Source: Candidatus Gallipaludibacter merdavium (lineage in GTDB: Bacteria; Bacteroidota; Bacteroidia; Bacteroidales; Paludibacteraceae). Taken from it: DNA of 39,790 bases. Positions 23,911-34,116 of the stretch are shown piece by piece. A program made the translations under genes and the position numbers. Position 1 is the first letter of the stretch, and each line of letters starts with the position of its first letter. Where the stretch lies: contig JADIMG010000073.1 in the NCBI GenBank assembly GCA_017694875.1, forward strand, positions 1 to 39,790. Reading direction: 5' to 3'. The notes beneath the pieces are model-generated. The model was not told the DNA's origin, made no database searches, and saw only the letters and a list, made by a program, of their open reading frames with translations.

Positions 23911-26673
23911 ATGAAAAAAATACTACTTATTATATGCTGCATCTGTTTTTCAGCAGTAATTATAAAGGCGCAATTCAGTGTGCAGACTCGTGTGTGTGAT
24001 GCCAATAATGGCGAGATGCTTGAAATGGTAACAGTCCGTTTACTTCGGAATGACTCTTCGTTGGTGAGTGGTGCACAGACTGACCAGAAAGGTTTTGTAC
24101 AGTTGGGCCATCTGGAAAATGGCGAGTATATTCTGGCCATCAGTTCTGTAGGATATGAGCCTTATTTCAAGAATATCAGGATAGACGGAAAGAACATCAT
24201 TCTGAAAACCATACAGTTGAAAGAACTGTCCATCAAACTTGGTGATGTGGAGGTGAGTGGAACAGCCGCACAGATGTTGGTCAAGGGTGATACTCTGGAA
24301 TATAATGCCACCGCATTTAAGACTGCGGAAAATGCTGTAGCCGAAGATTTGCTGAAAAAGATGCCGGGTGTAGAGGTCAGTTCGGAAGGAACTATCACCG
24401 TAAATGGTGAGGAAGTGAAAAGAATATTGGTGGATGGCAAAAAGTTTTTTGACGATGATGTACAAATGGCCACTAAAAATATTCCAGCGGAAATGATTGA
24501 CAAGGTACAAGTGGTGGATGACAAATCAGAGATGGCCAAACTGACCGGTTTTGAGGATGATGAGACAGAGCGCGTCATTAATCTTACATTAAAACCAAAT
24601 CGCAAGAAAGGATATTTCGGCAATTTTACCGGCGCTTATGGATTGGATATCAATCTTGACAGCCGCTACAATGCCAATGCCTTTATGAACCTTATGTTGG
24701 ATGAGACACAAACGACTATTATCGGTGGTGCCAATAATACCAATGAGTTTCGTAGTGGACGTGGTCGGGGCAATATCAACGCGGGAAGTGGAGTGACACG
24801 AACGGAAAACTTTGGAGTAAATTCCAATGCTACCCTGAAAAATGATATGTTGCTGGGAGGTGATGTTTCATTTAACCATTCCAACAATAATGCATTGAAT
24901 GAGGTGCGGAAGGAAAGCTATCTTACGGATGGGAGTTTTGTCAATCATGACAAGAAGACGTCTCTTTCCAATAATTATGAAACAAGAGGACGTTTTGAGA
25001 TGGAATGGCAGATAGATGAAGCCAACAAGCTAATCATTAGACCGGAAATATCTTATGCCTACCAGCAATACAATAAAACGAACGAATATACCTATTTGAC
25101 GGGTACTGATACAACCAGCTATGGACAGGCAAACAACTTCAATATCTCAGAAGAGATAGGTGCGAAACTACACACAACGTTCAACCACAAATTTTCCAAA
25201 CCAGGGCGTACATTAACAATGCGCCTCAATATTGACTTTGACAATAATGATGCGGATGGTATTAACCAATCGGGAAACAATGCATTGAGCACGCAAGTGC
25301 ATACGCTCATCAATCAGCAGACCCTGAATACCTCAAATACCTTAAACTATGATGTGCGTCTCTCTTATGTTGAACCATTATATCGTAACCGTCATTTTCT
25401 GGAGTTTGCGGCTTCGTTCAAGAACAATCTCCGCTTCTCCGAGAAACGGCAATATAGTTTGGACGATGCGGGCAATTACACTTTATTTGATTCTGTGTAT
25501 AGCAATAACTATCAGAGCAATTTCATGAGTGAGACAATGGAAATGAACTATCGTTTGCAGGATGAAAAATACAGTTTGATGCTGGGTGTGAAAGTAAATC
25601 CGTCGCAAACATTGAGCGAAACCTTGTATGGCGACGGTTATTCCCATTACATCGACAGTTATGTGTGGAACGTGGCGCCAACTCTGAACTTCAGATATAA
25701 ATTCGATAAAAAGGAGTTTATACGGATTGATTATCGGGGTAATACGGAACAGCCTTCCATAGCACAGATGGAACCTTCGAAAAACAATACGGACATTATG
25801 AATGAGCAGGTGGGTAATCCGTCACTCAAGCCGGCATTCCGACAGAATTTCCGTTTTATGTATTCAAAATATAATGCCGAGCGTTTTTCATCTGTGACAA
25901 CTGGGTTGTTTGGAACATTTGTTCAAGATGCATTGGTCGTTAACAGTATCTATGACGAGACTGGCAAACAATATCGGCAGACGGTAAATGCAGAAACAAT
26001 GCCGTTTAATGTGATGGGACATGTCATGTATAATACTCCTCTGATAGAGAAACGTTTGCATTTCAATACGCGTACTGCATTATCTCACAGCAGAAATATA
26101 GCCTATACATCGAAAGATGTATCGTTGGAATCGATAGATCTTTCTAATCTTTGTTTGGGCGACTTGAGCAAGACAGACAATTTTAAAGCCGAAGAACAAT
26201 TGTCGTTCACGTTTACTCATGATGTTATTGAGATTGGGGTACGAGGTAATGTTATTTATTCACGAACACAAAATAATCTTACCACTTCCATAAGTAATCT
26301 GCTGGATTGGAATGCCACTGGTTCACTCACATTGCATTTGCCCTATCAGATTACCATCAGTTCGGATATTGGTTATACAGCACGTTACGGGTATAATCTG
26401 GACAATCCCAACGAGCTGATATGGAATGCATCTATAGATAAAACCTTGTTCAGAAATCAGGCAACATTATCCTTGAAAGCGTATGATATGCTTAACCAGC
26501 GCAAAAACATACGTCAGGTGATAGATGGTAACTCCATCAGTTATGAGACCTATAATACGTTGCCTACTTATGTGATGTTGAGCTTTACCTACAAACTGAA
26601 CAAGATGGGCAATATGCAGGGAGGTGATATGCCTCCCCATCCAGGGAGGAGGCCGCCACATCCACCTTTCTAG
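23911..26673 (+). CDS. Outer-membrane beta-barrel protein, TonB-receptor-like
   Basis: A 920-residue protein with a signal peptide (about 1-20, IIKAQ), a carboxypeptidase-regulatory-like domain (about 21-105) and a plug-like domain (about 115-220: [34 protein letters not shown]). The remainder is a large beta barrel ([17 protein letters not shown], and FTYKLNK near the end). It fits the OMP_b-brl_3 family rather than SusC. No SusD partner is present. The end is an unusual Pro/His/Arg stretch, [13 protein letters not shown], after the last barrel strand. The substrate is unknown. The stop codon overlaps that of the convergent xth gene. Confidence 0.9.
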   Translation: MKKILLIICCICFSAVIIKAQFSVQTRVCDANNGEMLEMVTVRLLRNDSSLVSGAQTDQKGFVQLGHLENGEYILAISSVGYEPYFKNIRIDGKNIILKTIQLKELSIKLGDVEVSGTAAQMLVKGDTLEYNATAFKTAENAVAEDLLKKMPGVEVSSEGTITVNGEEVKRILVDGKKFFDDDVQMATKNIPAEMIDKVQVVDDKSEMAKLTGFEDDETERVINLTLKPNRKKGYFGNFTGAYGLDINLDSRYNANAFMNLMLDETQTTIIGGANNTNEFRSGRGRGNINAGSGVTRTENFGVNSNATLKNDMLLGGDVSFNHSNNNALNEVRKESYLTDGSFVNHDKKTSLSNNYETRGRFEMEWQIDEANKLIIRPEISYAYQQYNKTNEYTYLTGTDTTSYGQANNFNISEEIGAKLHTTFNHKFSKPGRTLTMRLNIDFDNNDADGINQSGNNALSTQVHTLINQQTLNTSNTLNYDVRLSYVEPLYRNRHFLEFAASFKNNLRFSEKRQYSLDDAGNYTLFDSVYSNNYQSNFMSETMEMNYRLQDEKYSLMLGVKVNPSQTLSETLYGDGYSHYIDSYVWNVAPTLNFRYKFDKKEFIRIDYRGNTEQPSIAQMEPSKNNTDIMNEQVGNPSLKPAFRQNFRFMYSKYNAERFSSVTTGLFGTFVQDALVVNSIYDETGKQYRQTVNAETMPFNVMGHVMYNTPLIEKRLHFNTRTALSHSRNIAYTSKDVSLESIDLSNLCLGDLSKTDNFKAEEQLSFTFTHDVIEIGVRGNVIYSRTQNNLTTSISNLLDWNATGSLTLHLPYQITISSDIGYTARYGYNLDNPNELIWNASIDKTLFRNQATLSLKAYDMLNQRKNIRQVIDGNSISYETYNTLPTYVMLSFTYKLNKMGNMQGGDMPPHPGRRPPHPPF

Positions 26674-27431
26674 CGTAAGGTAACGGAAACCGGGCAGTGG
26701 TCGGAATGTACCACTTCATTCAATATGGCAGCATTGGCCAACCGGTCTCTCAGCTTGTCTGTAACCCAATGATAGTCGATTCGCCAGCCTGCATTACGTG
26801 CGCGTGCACCACCACGGAAACTCCACCAACTGTATTTTTCTGGCGAAGAGTCAAAAACACGGAAGGAATCAATCATTCCAGATGCTTCATAACGGTCCAT
26901 CCATTCCCGTTCCTCAGGAAGAAATCCTGAAACTCCGATTTGTCGTTCCGGGTGGTTGATGTCAATGGGTTTATGGCAGATATTGTAATCGCCGCAGACT
27001 ATCAGATTCGGGCGTTCATTTCTTACTTGCGTGACAAAAGGTAGGAAAGCTTCCAGAAAGTCCATTTTGAATGCTTGTCGCTCATCGCCCGAGCTGCCAG
27101 AGGGAACGTATACGCTCATAACGGATAAGTCGCCAAAATCGGCTCTCAGAATGCGTCCTTCCGAGTCATAACGTTCATTGTCCATGCCGATAACCAGTCT
27201 GTCTGGTTGCTGTTTGGAAAGAATGGCCACGCCGCTGTATCCCTTTTTTTGTGCTGAGTGAAAATAGCAGTGGTAGCCGGCTTCCTCAAATGGTTTTGTA
27301 TCAATCTGTTCGGGTTGTGCCTTGGTTTCCTGCATGCACAAAATATCCGGTTGTTCTTGTTGTAACCAGTCGCAAAGCCCTTTGTTCATGGCTGCCCTGA
27401 TACCGTTGACATTATATGATATAATTTTCAT
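26670..27431 (-). CDS. xth: Exodeoxyribonuclease III
   Basis: A 253-residue AP endonuclease/3'-5' exonuclease of the EEP superfamily, acting in base excision repair. Motifs in order: [14 protein letters not shown] (Asn7), CMQETKAQ (metal-binding Glu), [21 protein letters not shown] (Asp and Asn), GWRIDYHWV and SDHCPV (catalytic Asp-His). Length is normal. The start at 27431 is chosen because the family begins [10 protein letters not shown]; the 35 extra codons upstream lie in the end of the protease gene. It follows that gene by 17 bp. Confidence 0.95.
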   Translation of the reverse strand: MKIISYNVNGIRAAMNKGLCDWLQQEQPDILCMQETKAQPEQIDTKPFEEAGYHCYFHSAQKKGYSGVAILSKQQPDRLVIGMDNERYDSEGRILRADFGDLSVMSVYVPSGSSGDERQAFKMDFLEAFLPFVTQVRNERPNLIVCGDYNICHKPIDINHPERQIGVSGFLPEEREWMDRYEASGMIDSFRVFDSSPEKYSWWSFRGGARARNAGWRIDYHWVTDKLRDRLANAAILNEVVHSDHCPVSVTLR

Positions 27432-27448
27432 TCTGTGTATGTTATATT

Positions 27449-29680
27449 CTATTGACAAACAATTTTCTGCGAGTATTGAAGCTGCCCGGCGTCGTTGAAA
27501 ATGGAAACTATATAGAAACCCTGTGGCAGTGGGCAATCTTGTGCATCAAGAATCTTTTGCTGCCAGCACAGTTGGCCCATAGCATTATAGATGCGTATGT
27601 TGGAGGGTTGTAAAACATTTTCAAAGCGAAGACCGTTTTCTGTTGGTAGAATCTGTAGGAATGTTTGGGAATGGGCTTGGTTAACTGTGCTAATCGTTTC
27701 ATTGCATGCTTCGAATGCGTAAATGTAGAAACGGTTATCTGCTTCTACAGAAAGTGTTAGCTGTGTAGAAGCATCAGCATCAGAAATAGAACATGTATAG
27801 ACATCTTCTGCGGTGACTTGCCATTGGGTTGTACTGAGTGTTCCATTTCCAGTCAAAGATAAAGTAATGGTAGCATTGTCATTTCCAAAAGGACTTAATA
27901 GTGCCTCCACGTTGATGGTGCCTGTCAATCCGAGAGTGGGGGTTGTGAGTTCACCACCAGAAGAAGATGAGGCTAATTTAAGACCGCCGTTTTCCTCAAA
28001 AATCTTTGTTCCTGACCACCCGTCGTTGTCGCAATAGTTATTTAGGCTGCTACTGATGTCATTCGTTCCTTGCTGTGTACATCTTTCGAACATTTCAGTA
28101 AAGCAATCTGCGTCTTCTCTACTTTGAGTAGAGCTGTCCATAAATGCAAAGCTAATCAGGCCATTGTTTTCGGTAATGTTATAAACGGGATAATTAGTAT
28201 AAGGAGTAAATGACGTATAGAGCGAGCCGTTAGGGTAAGTGTCGCCGCTATCACCATCGGTTGAAGAGCGTCCGTCTGCTTGTACAATTTCAACCCCCAT
28301 GCTTCTGGAGGTGTTGTTAACGGTATTGTTTTCCCATTTAGTCGCGCTGTAATTTACTTTCGTTACCAGCATACCATGTCCTGGGAGATAGGTGTCCCAT
28401 GAGGTTTGTTGTCTGTTTTCCAACAGATAGAATGAGGTCGGGTCAGGATTGGCACCGTCCAGGTTGTGTTCGCCCGTAGAGGTGATGATATAAGCCTGGT
28501 TGCTTGATTGAATCTCAACCAGTTCATAGTTGCCGGCTTCATGTAAAATGGTTGGAGTGAGCCACCCCAGATAAAAACGTTCATAAGCGGACATCGTTGG
28601 AGGTGTCCTGCCGTCGTTGTTGTATGGTCCGTAGTCCATAAGGTCCCAAGAACCTAATGTGTTGTGTGTTGAATAATTGGTAGCGTATAAATCTGGCAAC
28701 CCAAGAATATGTCCGAATTCGTGACAAAAAGTGCCGATGCCGCACATATCGGTTCCCGTATAGCCCTTTAATTCACTGAAGCATGCATAGTCGGCTACTG
28801 TTTTTCCGTCGAAGGTTATGTCTTCATCTGTGCCGTCGTAATTAATGGAGGGATAGACCACCCAACGGTGTGGCCATATGGATTCCTCTGGGCCATATTC
28901 AGCTTCACTATGTCCTGCATAAAATACCAGGACCTGGTCAATGTAGCCATCGTTATTTGCATCGTATTGGCTGAAGTCAATGTCTTGATCGGCTAAGGCA
29001 CATGCATCAGCAATCATTTCCGGTGCACGGACGTCATCTCCCCATAAGTCATTTGCGCCATAATATTCTCGGTCTTGTGGCAGTGTATAGGGCCCATATA
29101 CGTCAAATTGTGGCAGATATTGACCAAAAGAGGCATCTTCATAATAGTCTTTTACAGAACCGGTGGCTCCATTGGCTGCATAGCCAGTTTGGTTCAGTAG
29201 GTCATTAAATGCGGTCTGTGGGTTTTGAACAGCCATTTGTACGTCTGAGTAATTGATTAGAATGACCGGCATCTTTGTACGTTCAGACACTTCGACCTTT
29301 TGCTGGATCATTTTGTTGCGTGTATTTCTTTTGGCCATGCGTTGTTGAACAGCAAAGTTTCGTTGCTCTTCCTGGTTGATAGATGTAAGAAGCTCTGCAT
29401 GTTCGGTAGTACGCATGTCAGGATTGAGCGCCTTCAAACCAGACAATTCCAGCTGGTTGTTTTGGAGAATGACATATTCATACACTCCTTGACTGTTTTT
29501 CGCTATACGGAATCCATCCGTCGTTGTAAAATAATGACAGTATTCATCGCCAGACAAGATAACCTCTATTTCAGTCCCGTCGGGTTGTACAATTGTTTGT
29601 GTAAGACGTTTGGCTGGGACAGCCATCAGTGTTGCAATACATGTAGCAGCACATAAAAACATAAAAATTATTTTTTTCAT
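27449..29680 (-). CDS. Secreted M6-family metalloprotease with T9SS-like tail
   Basis: A 743-residue secreted zinc protease of the immune-inhibitor-A type. A signal peptide (1-20, TLMA) is followed by a propeptide-like region (about 25-110, with [16 protein letters not shown] and [10 protein letters not shown]). The catalytic domain follows, with [13 protein letters not shown] (zinc His320 and His324, catalytic Glu321). After about residue 510 come beta-sandwich regions. The last about 60 residues ([16 protein letters not shown]...[15 protein letters not shown]) fit a Por/T9SS sorting tail. It lies 11 bp after a gene for a free-standing copy of the propeptide region. Substrate unknown; extracellular protein breakdown is likely. 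Confidence 0.9.
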   Translation of the reverse strand: MKKIIFMFLCAATCIATLMAVPAKRLTQTIVQPDGTEIEVILSGDEYCHYFTTTDGFRIAKNSQGVYEYVILQNNQLELSGLKALNPDMRTTEHAELLTSINQEEQRNFAVQQRMAKRNTRNKMIQQKVEVSERTKMPVILINYSDVQMAVQNPQTAFNDLLNQTGYAANGATGSVKDYYEDASFGQYLPQFDVYGPYTLPQDREYYGANDLWGDDVRAPEMIADACALADQDIDFSQYDANNDGYIDQVLVFYAGHSEAEYGPEESIWPHRWVVYPSINYDGTDEDITFDGKTVADYACFSELKGYTGTDMCGIGTFCHEFGHILGLPDLYATNYSTHNTLGSWDLMDYGPYNNDGRTPPTMSAYERFYLGWLTPTILHEAGNYELVEIQSSNQAYIITSTGEHNLDGANPDPTSFYLLENRQQTSWDTYLPGHGMLVTKVNYSATKWENNTVNNTSRSMGVEIVQADGRSSTDGDSGDTYPNGSLYTSFTPYTNYPVYNITENNGLISFAFMDSSTQSREDADCFTEMFERCTQQGTNDISSSLNNYCDNDGWSGTKIFEENGGLKLASSSSGGELTTPTLGLTGTINVEALLSPFGNDNATITLSLTGNGTLSTTQWQVTAEDVYTCSISDADASTQLTLSVEADNRFYIYAFEACNETISTVNQAHSQTFLQILPTENGLRFENVLQPSNIRIYNAMGQLCWQQKILDAQDCPLPQGFYIVSIFNDAGQLQYSQKIVCQ

Positions 29681-29691
29681 AGTGTCAGGTG

Positions 29692-30021
29692 TTATTTAAT
29701 ACCATTTATATGTAAGTAATTCCATTCACATTTTGTCCTGTTTTCTTGGTTGTGGGCTTTTCTGCATGAAGGAACCAATAGACCATTACGTTCTTTTGCA
29801 TAACGGAAATATCCCTTCTTATCCTTTACAATCTTATACCCATCCAGTGTCGTATGGAAATGAAAGTTTTCATCTCCTCTAAGGCGTATGTCAATTGTAT
29901 CTCCGTTCGGCTGGATATATTCCATAGGGTGTGGTGTCGCTGGTACACGTTGGGGACGTTGTTGGGAGAATACCCCTACACAACCCGTGCATAGGAGAAG
30001 CATGAACAAGGCTTGTTTCAT
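29692..30021 (-). CDS. Free-standing M6 propeptide-like secreted protein
   Basis: A 109-residue protein with a signal peptide (about 1-20, VFSQ). Residues 36-80 (YIQPNGDTIDIRLRGDE, then TTLDGYKIVKDKKG) align without gaps with the propeptide-like part of the M6 protease encoded directly downstream: QP(N/D)G, I, L.GDE, TT.DG, I.K, G, Y are shared. No catalytic domain follows. It could be an inhibitor or folding helper of the protease made in trans, or a relic of a second M6 gene. The reading frame is intact, has its own signal peptide and is spaced 11 bp from both neighbours, which favours a working gene. Confidence 0.8.
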   Translation of the reverse strand: MKQALFMLLLCTGCVGVFSQQRPQRVPATPHPMEYIQPNGDTIDIRLRGDENFHFHTTLDGYKIVKDKKGYFRYAKERNGLLVPSCRKAHNQENRTKCEWNYLHINGIK

Positions 30022-30032
30022 AGGAGGTAAAT

Positions 30033-30791
30033 TTATTGGTTAACTTCTTTAATTTTCTTGTAAAGTTTGGACGCAAACACAAAATCGTTGAGTTCCTGGC
30101 AGTCAGCATGGAAGATGTCATGTGCAGACCCTTCCCACCGTTTTTCGCCTTTGTCAATGAACATGATATGGTCACCTATTTCCATAATGGAATTCATATC
30201 ATGCGTATTGACGATAGTGGTAATATGGAATTCCTGTGTAATTTCGTGTATAAGTTTGTCGATAATCAGTGATGTCTTTGGGTCAAGTCCAGAGTTGGGC
30301 TCATCGCAGAAAAGGTATTTAGGATTCATGGCTATAGCCCGTGCTATGGCTACACGTTTCTGCATACCGCCACTAATTTCTGAAGGAGCCAACATGTAGG
30401 AACGTTCCGGAAGGTTAACACGTTGGAGGCAAAAGCGTGCTCGTTCTTCCTGTTCCTTTTTAGTCATGGAAGAAAACATTTCCAAGGGGAAGATGACATT
30501 TTCGAATACAGACATAGAATCAAACAAGGCGGCACCTTGAAAAAGCATGCCAACTTCCTTTCTTAGCTTTCTAATATCTTTCATTTTCATATCAGGCAGG
30601 TTTCTGCCATCGTATTCAATGCGGCCTTGGTCAATCTTGTGCAATCCAATGACAGATTTCATGAGTACCGTTTTTCCAGACCCGCTTTGTCCGATAATCA
30701 TGTTGGTCTTTCCAGCCTCAAACACAACGGATATATCTTTGAGTACGAGAGTACCGTCGAATGATTTGCTTACATGTTTTACTTCAATCAT
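30033..30791 (-). CDS. mlaF: MlaF-like ABC transporter ATPase
   Basis: A 252-residue ATPase. Walker A is GQSGSGKTVLMK (about 34-45), then the Q-loop FQGAALFDSMSVFENV, the signature SGGMQKRVAIARA, Walker B KYLFCDEP and the H-loop NTHDMNS. The FDSMTVxENV-type Q-loop and the neighbouring permease mark it as the MlaF type, which moves phospholipids between inner and outer membrane. It lies 20 bp after mlaE. No MlaD (MCE-domain) gene follows in this window, which is unlike many Mla loci. Confidence 0.9.
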   Translation of the reverse strand: MIEVKHVSKSFDGTLVLKDISVVFEAGKTNMIIGQSGSGKTVLMKSVIGLHKIDQGRIEYDGRNLPDMKMKDIRKLRKEVGMLFQGAALFDSMSVFENVIFPLEMFSSMTKKEQEERARFCLQRVNLPERSYMLAPSEISGGMQKRVAIARAIAMNPKYLFCDEPNSGLDPKTSLIIDKLIHEITQEFHITTIVNTHDMNSIMEIGDHIMFIDKGEKRWEGSAHDIFHADCQELNDFVFASKLYKKIKEVNQ

Positions 30792-30811
30792 AGCATAGGG
30801 GATTAAATACC

Positions 30812-31555
30812 TTAGGCAAGCATAAGGTTGGTTAGCAATAAATTGAAGAAGAGAATAAGAATGCTTCCATTAACGACTGCATTGGTACTGGCTTTTCCCA
30901 CATCGAGTGCTCCCCCATAGGCGAAATAACCGTAGTAGGATGCGACTGATGAGATGATAAAGGCAAAAACCAGTGATTTGACAATGGCATAGAATACATA
31001 ATAAGGTATAAATGCGTATTGGATGCCTAACAGATAGTCAGCAGTGCTGATAATGTCGGTAAACAAACCGACACAGTAGCCGCCAATTAATCCTACAGCC
31101 ATGCTTATGATGACCAGAAAAGGCATCATGAGAACAAAGGCGGTTACCTTTGGCAAAATAAGATAGTTGGCAGAATTGACGCCCATGATTTCAAGTGCAT
31201 CGATTTGTTCGGTGATGCGCATGGTACCAATTTCAGATGCAATGTTTGAACCAACCTTTCCTGCCAGTATCAAGCATAGAATGGTACTGGAAAATTCGAG
31301 TAACAGTGTGTCACGTGTAACAAGGCCTGTACTGTAGGTGGGCAGCAAAGGGTTTTCTGTGTTGAGCTTGGTCTGAATTGTCATGATGGCACCAATGAAA
31401 ACCGAAATGATAACAACAATGGGCAGTGATTGCAACCCGAGTTTTTCCAGCTCTTTAGGCAATTGTCTAAAGAACATTTTCCAGCTGTCAGGCTTGTTGA
31501 AGACGCGCTTTATCAGCAAACTGTATTCACCAACTTGTTTAAATAGATTCGTCAT
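30812..31555 (-). CDS. mlaE: MlaE-like phospholipid transport permease
   Basis: A 247-residue inner-membrane permease with about five to six helices. The MlaE signature is present at about 130-145 (RITEQIDALEIMGVNS), preceded by GSNIASEIGTM. It would form the membrane part of the MlaFE complex for lipid trafficking. Its first 17 bases overlap the end of the exonuclease gene, which shows tight coupling within the gene run. Confidence 0.92.
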   Translation of the reverse strand: MTNLFKQVGEYSLLIKRVFNKPDSWKMFFRQLPKELEKLGLQSLPIVVIISVFIGAIMTIQTKLNTENPLLPTYSTGLVTRDTLLLEFSSTILCLILAGKVGSNIASEIGTMRITEQIDALEIMGVNSANYLILPKVTAFVLMMPFLVIISMAVGLIGGYCVGLFTDIISTADYLLGIQYAFIPYYVFYAIVKSLVFAFIISSVASYYGYFAYGGALDVGKASTNAVVNGSILILFFNLLLTNLMLA

Positions 31556-32252
31556 GTTTGTTTTTCTCCAACTCTAATTTTCTTAATTCCTTTTGCTCGA
31601 GAATGTGTGCCAGTCTCTCCTGTTCCTGTTGGGCCAATTCGGCTTCAATGGTTTGCTTCTCTTTTTGTGAAATCTTTCTTTCCCGCTTGAGCTGCGCATA
31701 TAGGAGCAAGGTAGCCCATGCGTCGGTGGCGGCATACAATTGTTGGGCATTTGTCAGTTCCTTTTGTTCCCAATTGGACAACCTTTGTGCTTTCGATATT
31801 CTCCGGTTAAAGACAATGGCAAAAATTTTTTGGAGGCTTAACTCGAATATGCCGTAATCTTTCACCATATTTTGAATATCAAAGCATTCTTTGGGCGTCA
31901 TCCTGATTCTTTGTGTAAGAGCTCGAAGGTCATCGCTCAGCGAAAGGCCTATTTTTTTTACGTTCTTGTTCTCAAACAATTCTCCAATGGGGGTAAGGTC
32001 CTTTATTTGGTTAAGGCGGAAAAGATAGCAGACCGTGAGAGTGGAAACCTGCAGAAGAGATACAGGATAGGAGGTCCCCTTTTTGAAAGAGGGCCGCGTC
32101 TCTGTATCGATGCCAACCTCTGCGTATGTCTTTAGCTGCTGTATGGCTGCTTGTGCTTGTTCGGTTGTACAGATTTCTTCAATCTTACCTTCAAACACAA
32201 CTGTTTGCAGGGCGTTGAGGGCATTCTTGTCTATTTTTGCAGGAAAATGCAT
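31539..32252 (-). CDS. RNase D-like 3'-5' exonuclease (DEDDy)
   Basis: A 237-residue protein. The three DEDDy exonuclease motifs are seen: GIDTETRPSF (Asp and Glu), GLSLSDDLRAL (Asp), and YAATDAWATLLLY (Tyr and Asp). After residue 195 comes a charged, probably coiled-coil tail rich in Glu, Gln and Lys. No HRDC domain is present, so it is a short single-domain form, common in Bacteroidetes and often next to DUF5063. It starts 3 bp after the DUF5063 gene and overlaps mlaE. The substrate (RNA or DNA) is not told by sequence. Confidence 0.9.
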   Translation of the reverse strand: MHFPAKIDKNALNALQTVVFEGKIEEICTTEQAQAAIQQLKTYAEVGIDTETRPSFKKGTSYPVSLLQVSTLTVCYLFRLNQIKDLTPIGELFENKNVKKIGLSLSDDLRALTQRIRMTPKECFDIQNMVKDYGIFELSLQKIFAIVFNRRISKAQRLSNWEQKELTNAQQLYAATDAWATLLLYAQLKRERKISQKEKQTIEAELAQQEQERLAHILEQKELRKLELEKNKHDESI

Positions 32253-32255
32253 GGT

Positions 32256-32912
32256 TTATTCGTTTCTGAAAAAATTAAACAAGTCTTCGCGGCGGTCTGA
32301 TTCATCATGATGGTGAGCACACCCGCAATTTTTGTGTGAATGTTCCGCTGGCTCATCATATCTATAGCTATCGTCTTTGTCGTGTGGCTGAAAATATAGA
32401 TGATGCAAAGCACGCAAGGCATTAAGAAGTTTTTCGCCCCAATGTTCAGAAAAGGCATTGAGTGTGGCTGCTATGGCTGCTGTCATTACTTCTATATCGA
32501 CGGTCTGATAGTTTCCTGCCAAATTTTTCAATTCCTGATATATATCGGCCAAATTTTCTGAGATGAAGGCAAGCACGGGAGTATCGCTCAGTTGCATGTC
32601 TGCGTGAAATACTTCCAAATATGCGTCGTCTTCGCCCAGCATGTCTTTTATCATGCCAGCTATTTCATTATAATCGTCTTCTGTTACAAATTGTTCAAGA
32701 AAACCATCTATTTCTTCTTCGGGTTGCTTAAGCATAATGGTTTTCTGATATAGCAGAGGAAGCATTTTGAGCAAAGTCTCTATGAACTCTTCCTGGTCAT
32801 ATTCATCTGTGTGTTCCAGTAATTTGCATGTTTGTGCAACAACAGTCATAAATTCAATGACTGGGTGAGAGTAAACATAATGGTCAGGCAACTTATCTTG
32901 TAAATTATCCAT
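32256..32912 (-). CDS. DUF5063-family protein
   Basis: A 218-residue mostly helical, acidic protein matching DUF5063 by its start (YVYSHPVIEFMTVVAQTCKLLE) and by its position next to an RNase D-like gene. The end is odd: a His/Cys/Asp-rich stretch (HSHKNCGCAHHHDESDRR) that could bind metal. The ATG at 32912 (MDNLQDKL) is chosen because a full promoter ends 5 bp before the other candidate, the ATG at 32933; that longer form (225 residues) would need a leaderless mRNA. Function of the family is unknown. Confidence 0.75.
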   Translation of the reverse strand: MDNLQDKLPDHYVYSHPVIEFMTVVAQTCKLLEHTDEYDQEEFIETLLKMLPLLYQKTIMLKQPEEEIDGFLEQFVTEDDYNEIAGMIKDMLGEDDAYLEVFHADMQLSDTPVLAFISENLADIYQELKNLAGNYQTVDIEVMTAAIAATLNAFSEHWGEKLLNALRALHHLYFQPHDKDDSYRYDEPAEHSHKNCGCAHHHDESDRREDLFNFFRNE

Positions 32913-32937
32913 ATCTGGTTCGTAATTATGCATTTGG

Positions 32938-32968
32938 CAAAGATAGTGAAAAAGCCTTATGTTGCAAA
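32938..32968 (-). promoter_or_regulatory. Promoter of the DUF5063 gene run
   Basis: On the minus strand: TTTG (32965-32968), a 19-bp spacer and TATCTTTG (32938-32945). This is a full consensus match and places a transcription start near 32931. It can drive DUF5063, the exonuclease, mlaE, mlaF and the genes behind, separately from the GTPase promoter. Confidence 0.75.
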
Positions 32969-32997
32969 AGTTTTGGCAAGGTGTTGGGAGATGGCTT

Positions 32998-34116
32998 CTA
33001 TTCGAGATGGCAAGAGAAAAACAACTGATGTTCAGGCAACAATTCCGGATGCAGGATTTTAATCAGATCTGCAAGAATCAGGTCGGGACGTGCCACGCCA
33101 GTTTCCCAGAAATCGTTTGCACCATCGGGAGTGGTACGTTTGTTGAAATTGTAGACATGATTTTGTTTGTAGGCATTGAACAAGGTGTGTTTCTCATCCA
33201 TGTTTCTCAATTCTTTCATGGATGTAGCACTGCTTCCTACCCAAAAATCTGCGTTGGAAAAATTTGCTAAAACAGTTTCCAGGGTGAGAGGGAGGCTTCC
33301 TGTTTCTTTGTTGTTCGCATAAAAATAGGTGGCACCGGCATCCTGAAAGAGCTTGCCCATATAGCTGTTGCCGGCAGGCACATACCATGTGCCTCTGAAA
33401 TTGCCTCCACTAAGTATGGACGGCTTTTCTTTTGCTGTTGCAGCCAATTGCTCCAAATAAATATATTTTGCTTCTATATCCTGAAAAATGGAATCTGCCA
33501 TAGCATCTTTATCGTAAAAAGCGGCCATGAATTTAATCCATTCTGCTCTTGCCAGCAAAGACGTTTCCATCCATTCAATGTTATAAACTATAGAGATGCC
33601 GACTCTTTTGAGCTGCTCAATATGTGAATCTGAATTGTTATAGGCAGTAGCCATGAGTATATCGGGTCGTAGTTTGATGACCTGTTCGGTGTTGATGTTC
33701 AGGGCGTCTCCCATGTCGGCAATTTGCCGTTTGGCATATCTTTCCCGTATGTTTTGGCTGTAAATGAGTTGAGGCGAACATATACCGACTACAGAGGATT
33801 CCTCGGTGAGCAATTGGAGGAATGGGACATGTGTGGATGATGTTATTCCAATTGTTTTTATTGGAACCTTAATTTTGTAGCCGTCTGTAGGGACTGTGGT
33901 AGTGTCATGCTTTACCAGGTAATACCGGTTGAGAATTTCTCCTGGTACCCATGGGTTTGTGACTACGAGCTCTTTGTAGTGGTCGTGTTGTAAAATGGTA
34001 AATCCTTGGGCATACTTTAGGGCTTGGGTTGTTTGCTGCTGTGTATTCGTTTTGTGGTGGCAGGCTGTCAGCGTGAGAGCAAAGCACAAGCCCATTATGA
34101 TATTAGCAGATTTCAT
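32998..34116 (-). CDS. BtuF-like ABC-transporter substrate-binding lipoprotein
   Basis: A 372-residue lipoprotein with lipobox LTAC (Cys19). It fits the helical-backbone metal/cobalamin-binding family: [71 protein letters not shown] and HVYNFNKR. Members bind vitamin B12, haem or ferric siderophores in the periplasm. No BtuC or BtuD gene lies in the window, so the transporter must be elsewhere. The ATG at 34116 overlaps the end of the GTPase gene by 14 bp; the longer open frame upstream is inside that gene and is rejected. Confidence 0.85.
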   Translation of the reverse strand: MKSANIIMGLCFALTLTACHHKTNTQQQTTQALKYAQGFTILQHDHYKELVVTNPWVPGEILNRYYLVKHDTTTVPTDGYKIKVPIKTIGITSSTHVPFLQLLTEESSVVGICSPQLIYSQNIRERYAKRQIADMGDALNINTEQVIKLRPDILMATAYNNSDSHIEQLKRVGISIVYNIEWMETSLLARAEWIKFMAAFYDKDAMADSIFQDIEAKYIYLEQLAATAKEKPSILSGGNFRGTWYVPAGNSYMGKLFQDAGATYFYANNKETGSLPLTLETVLANFSNADFWVGSSATSMKELRNMDEKHTLFNAYKQNHVYNFNKRTTPDGANDFWETGVARPDLILADLIKILHPELLPEHQLFFSCHLE

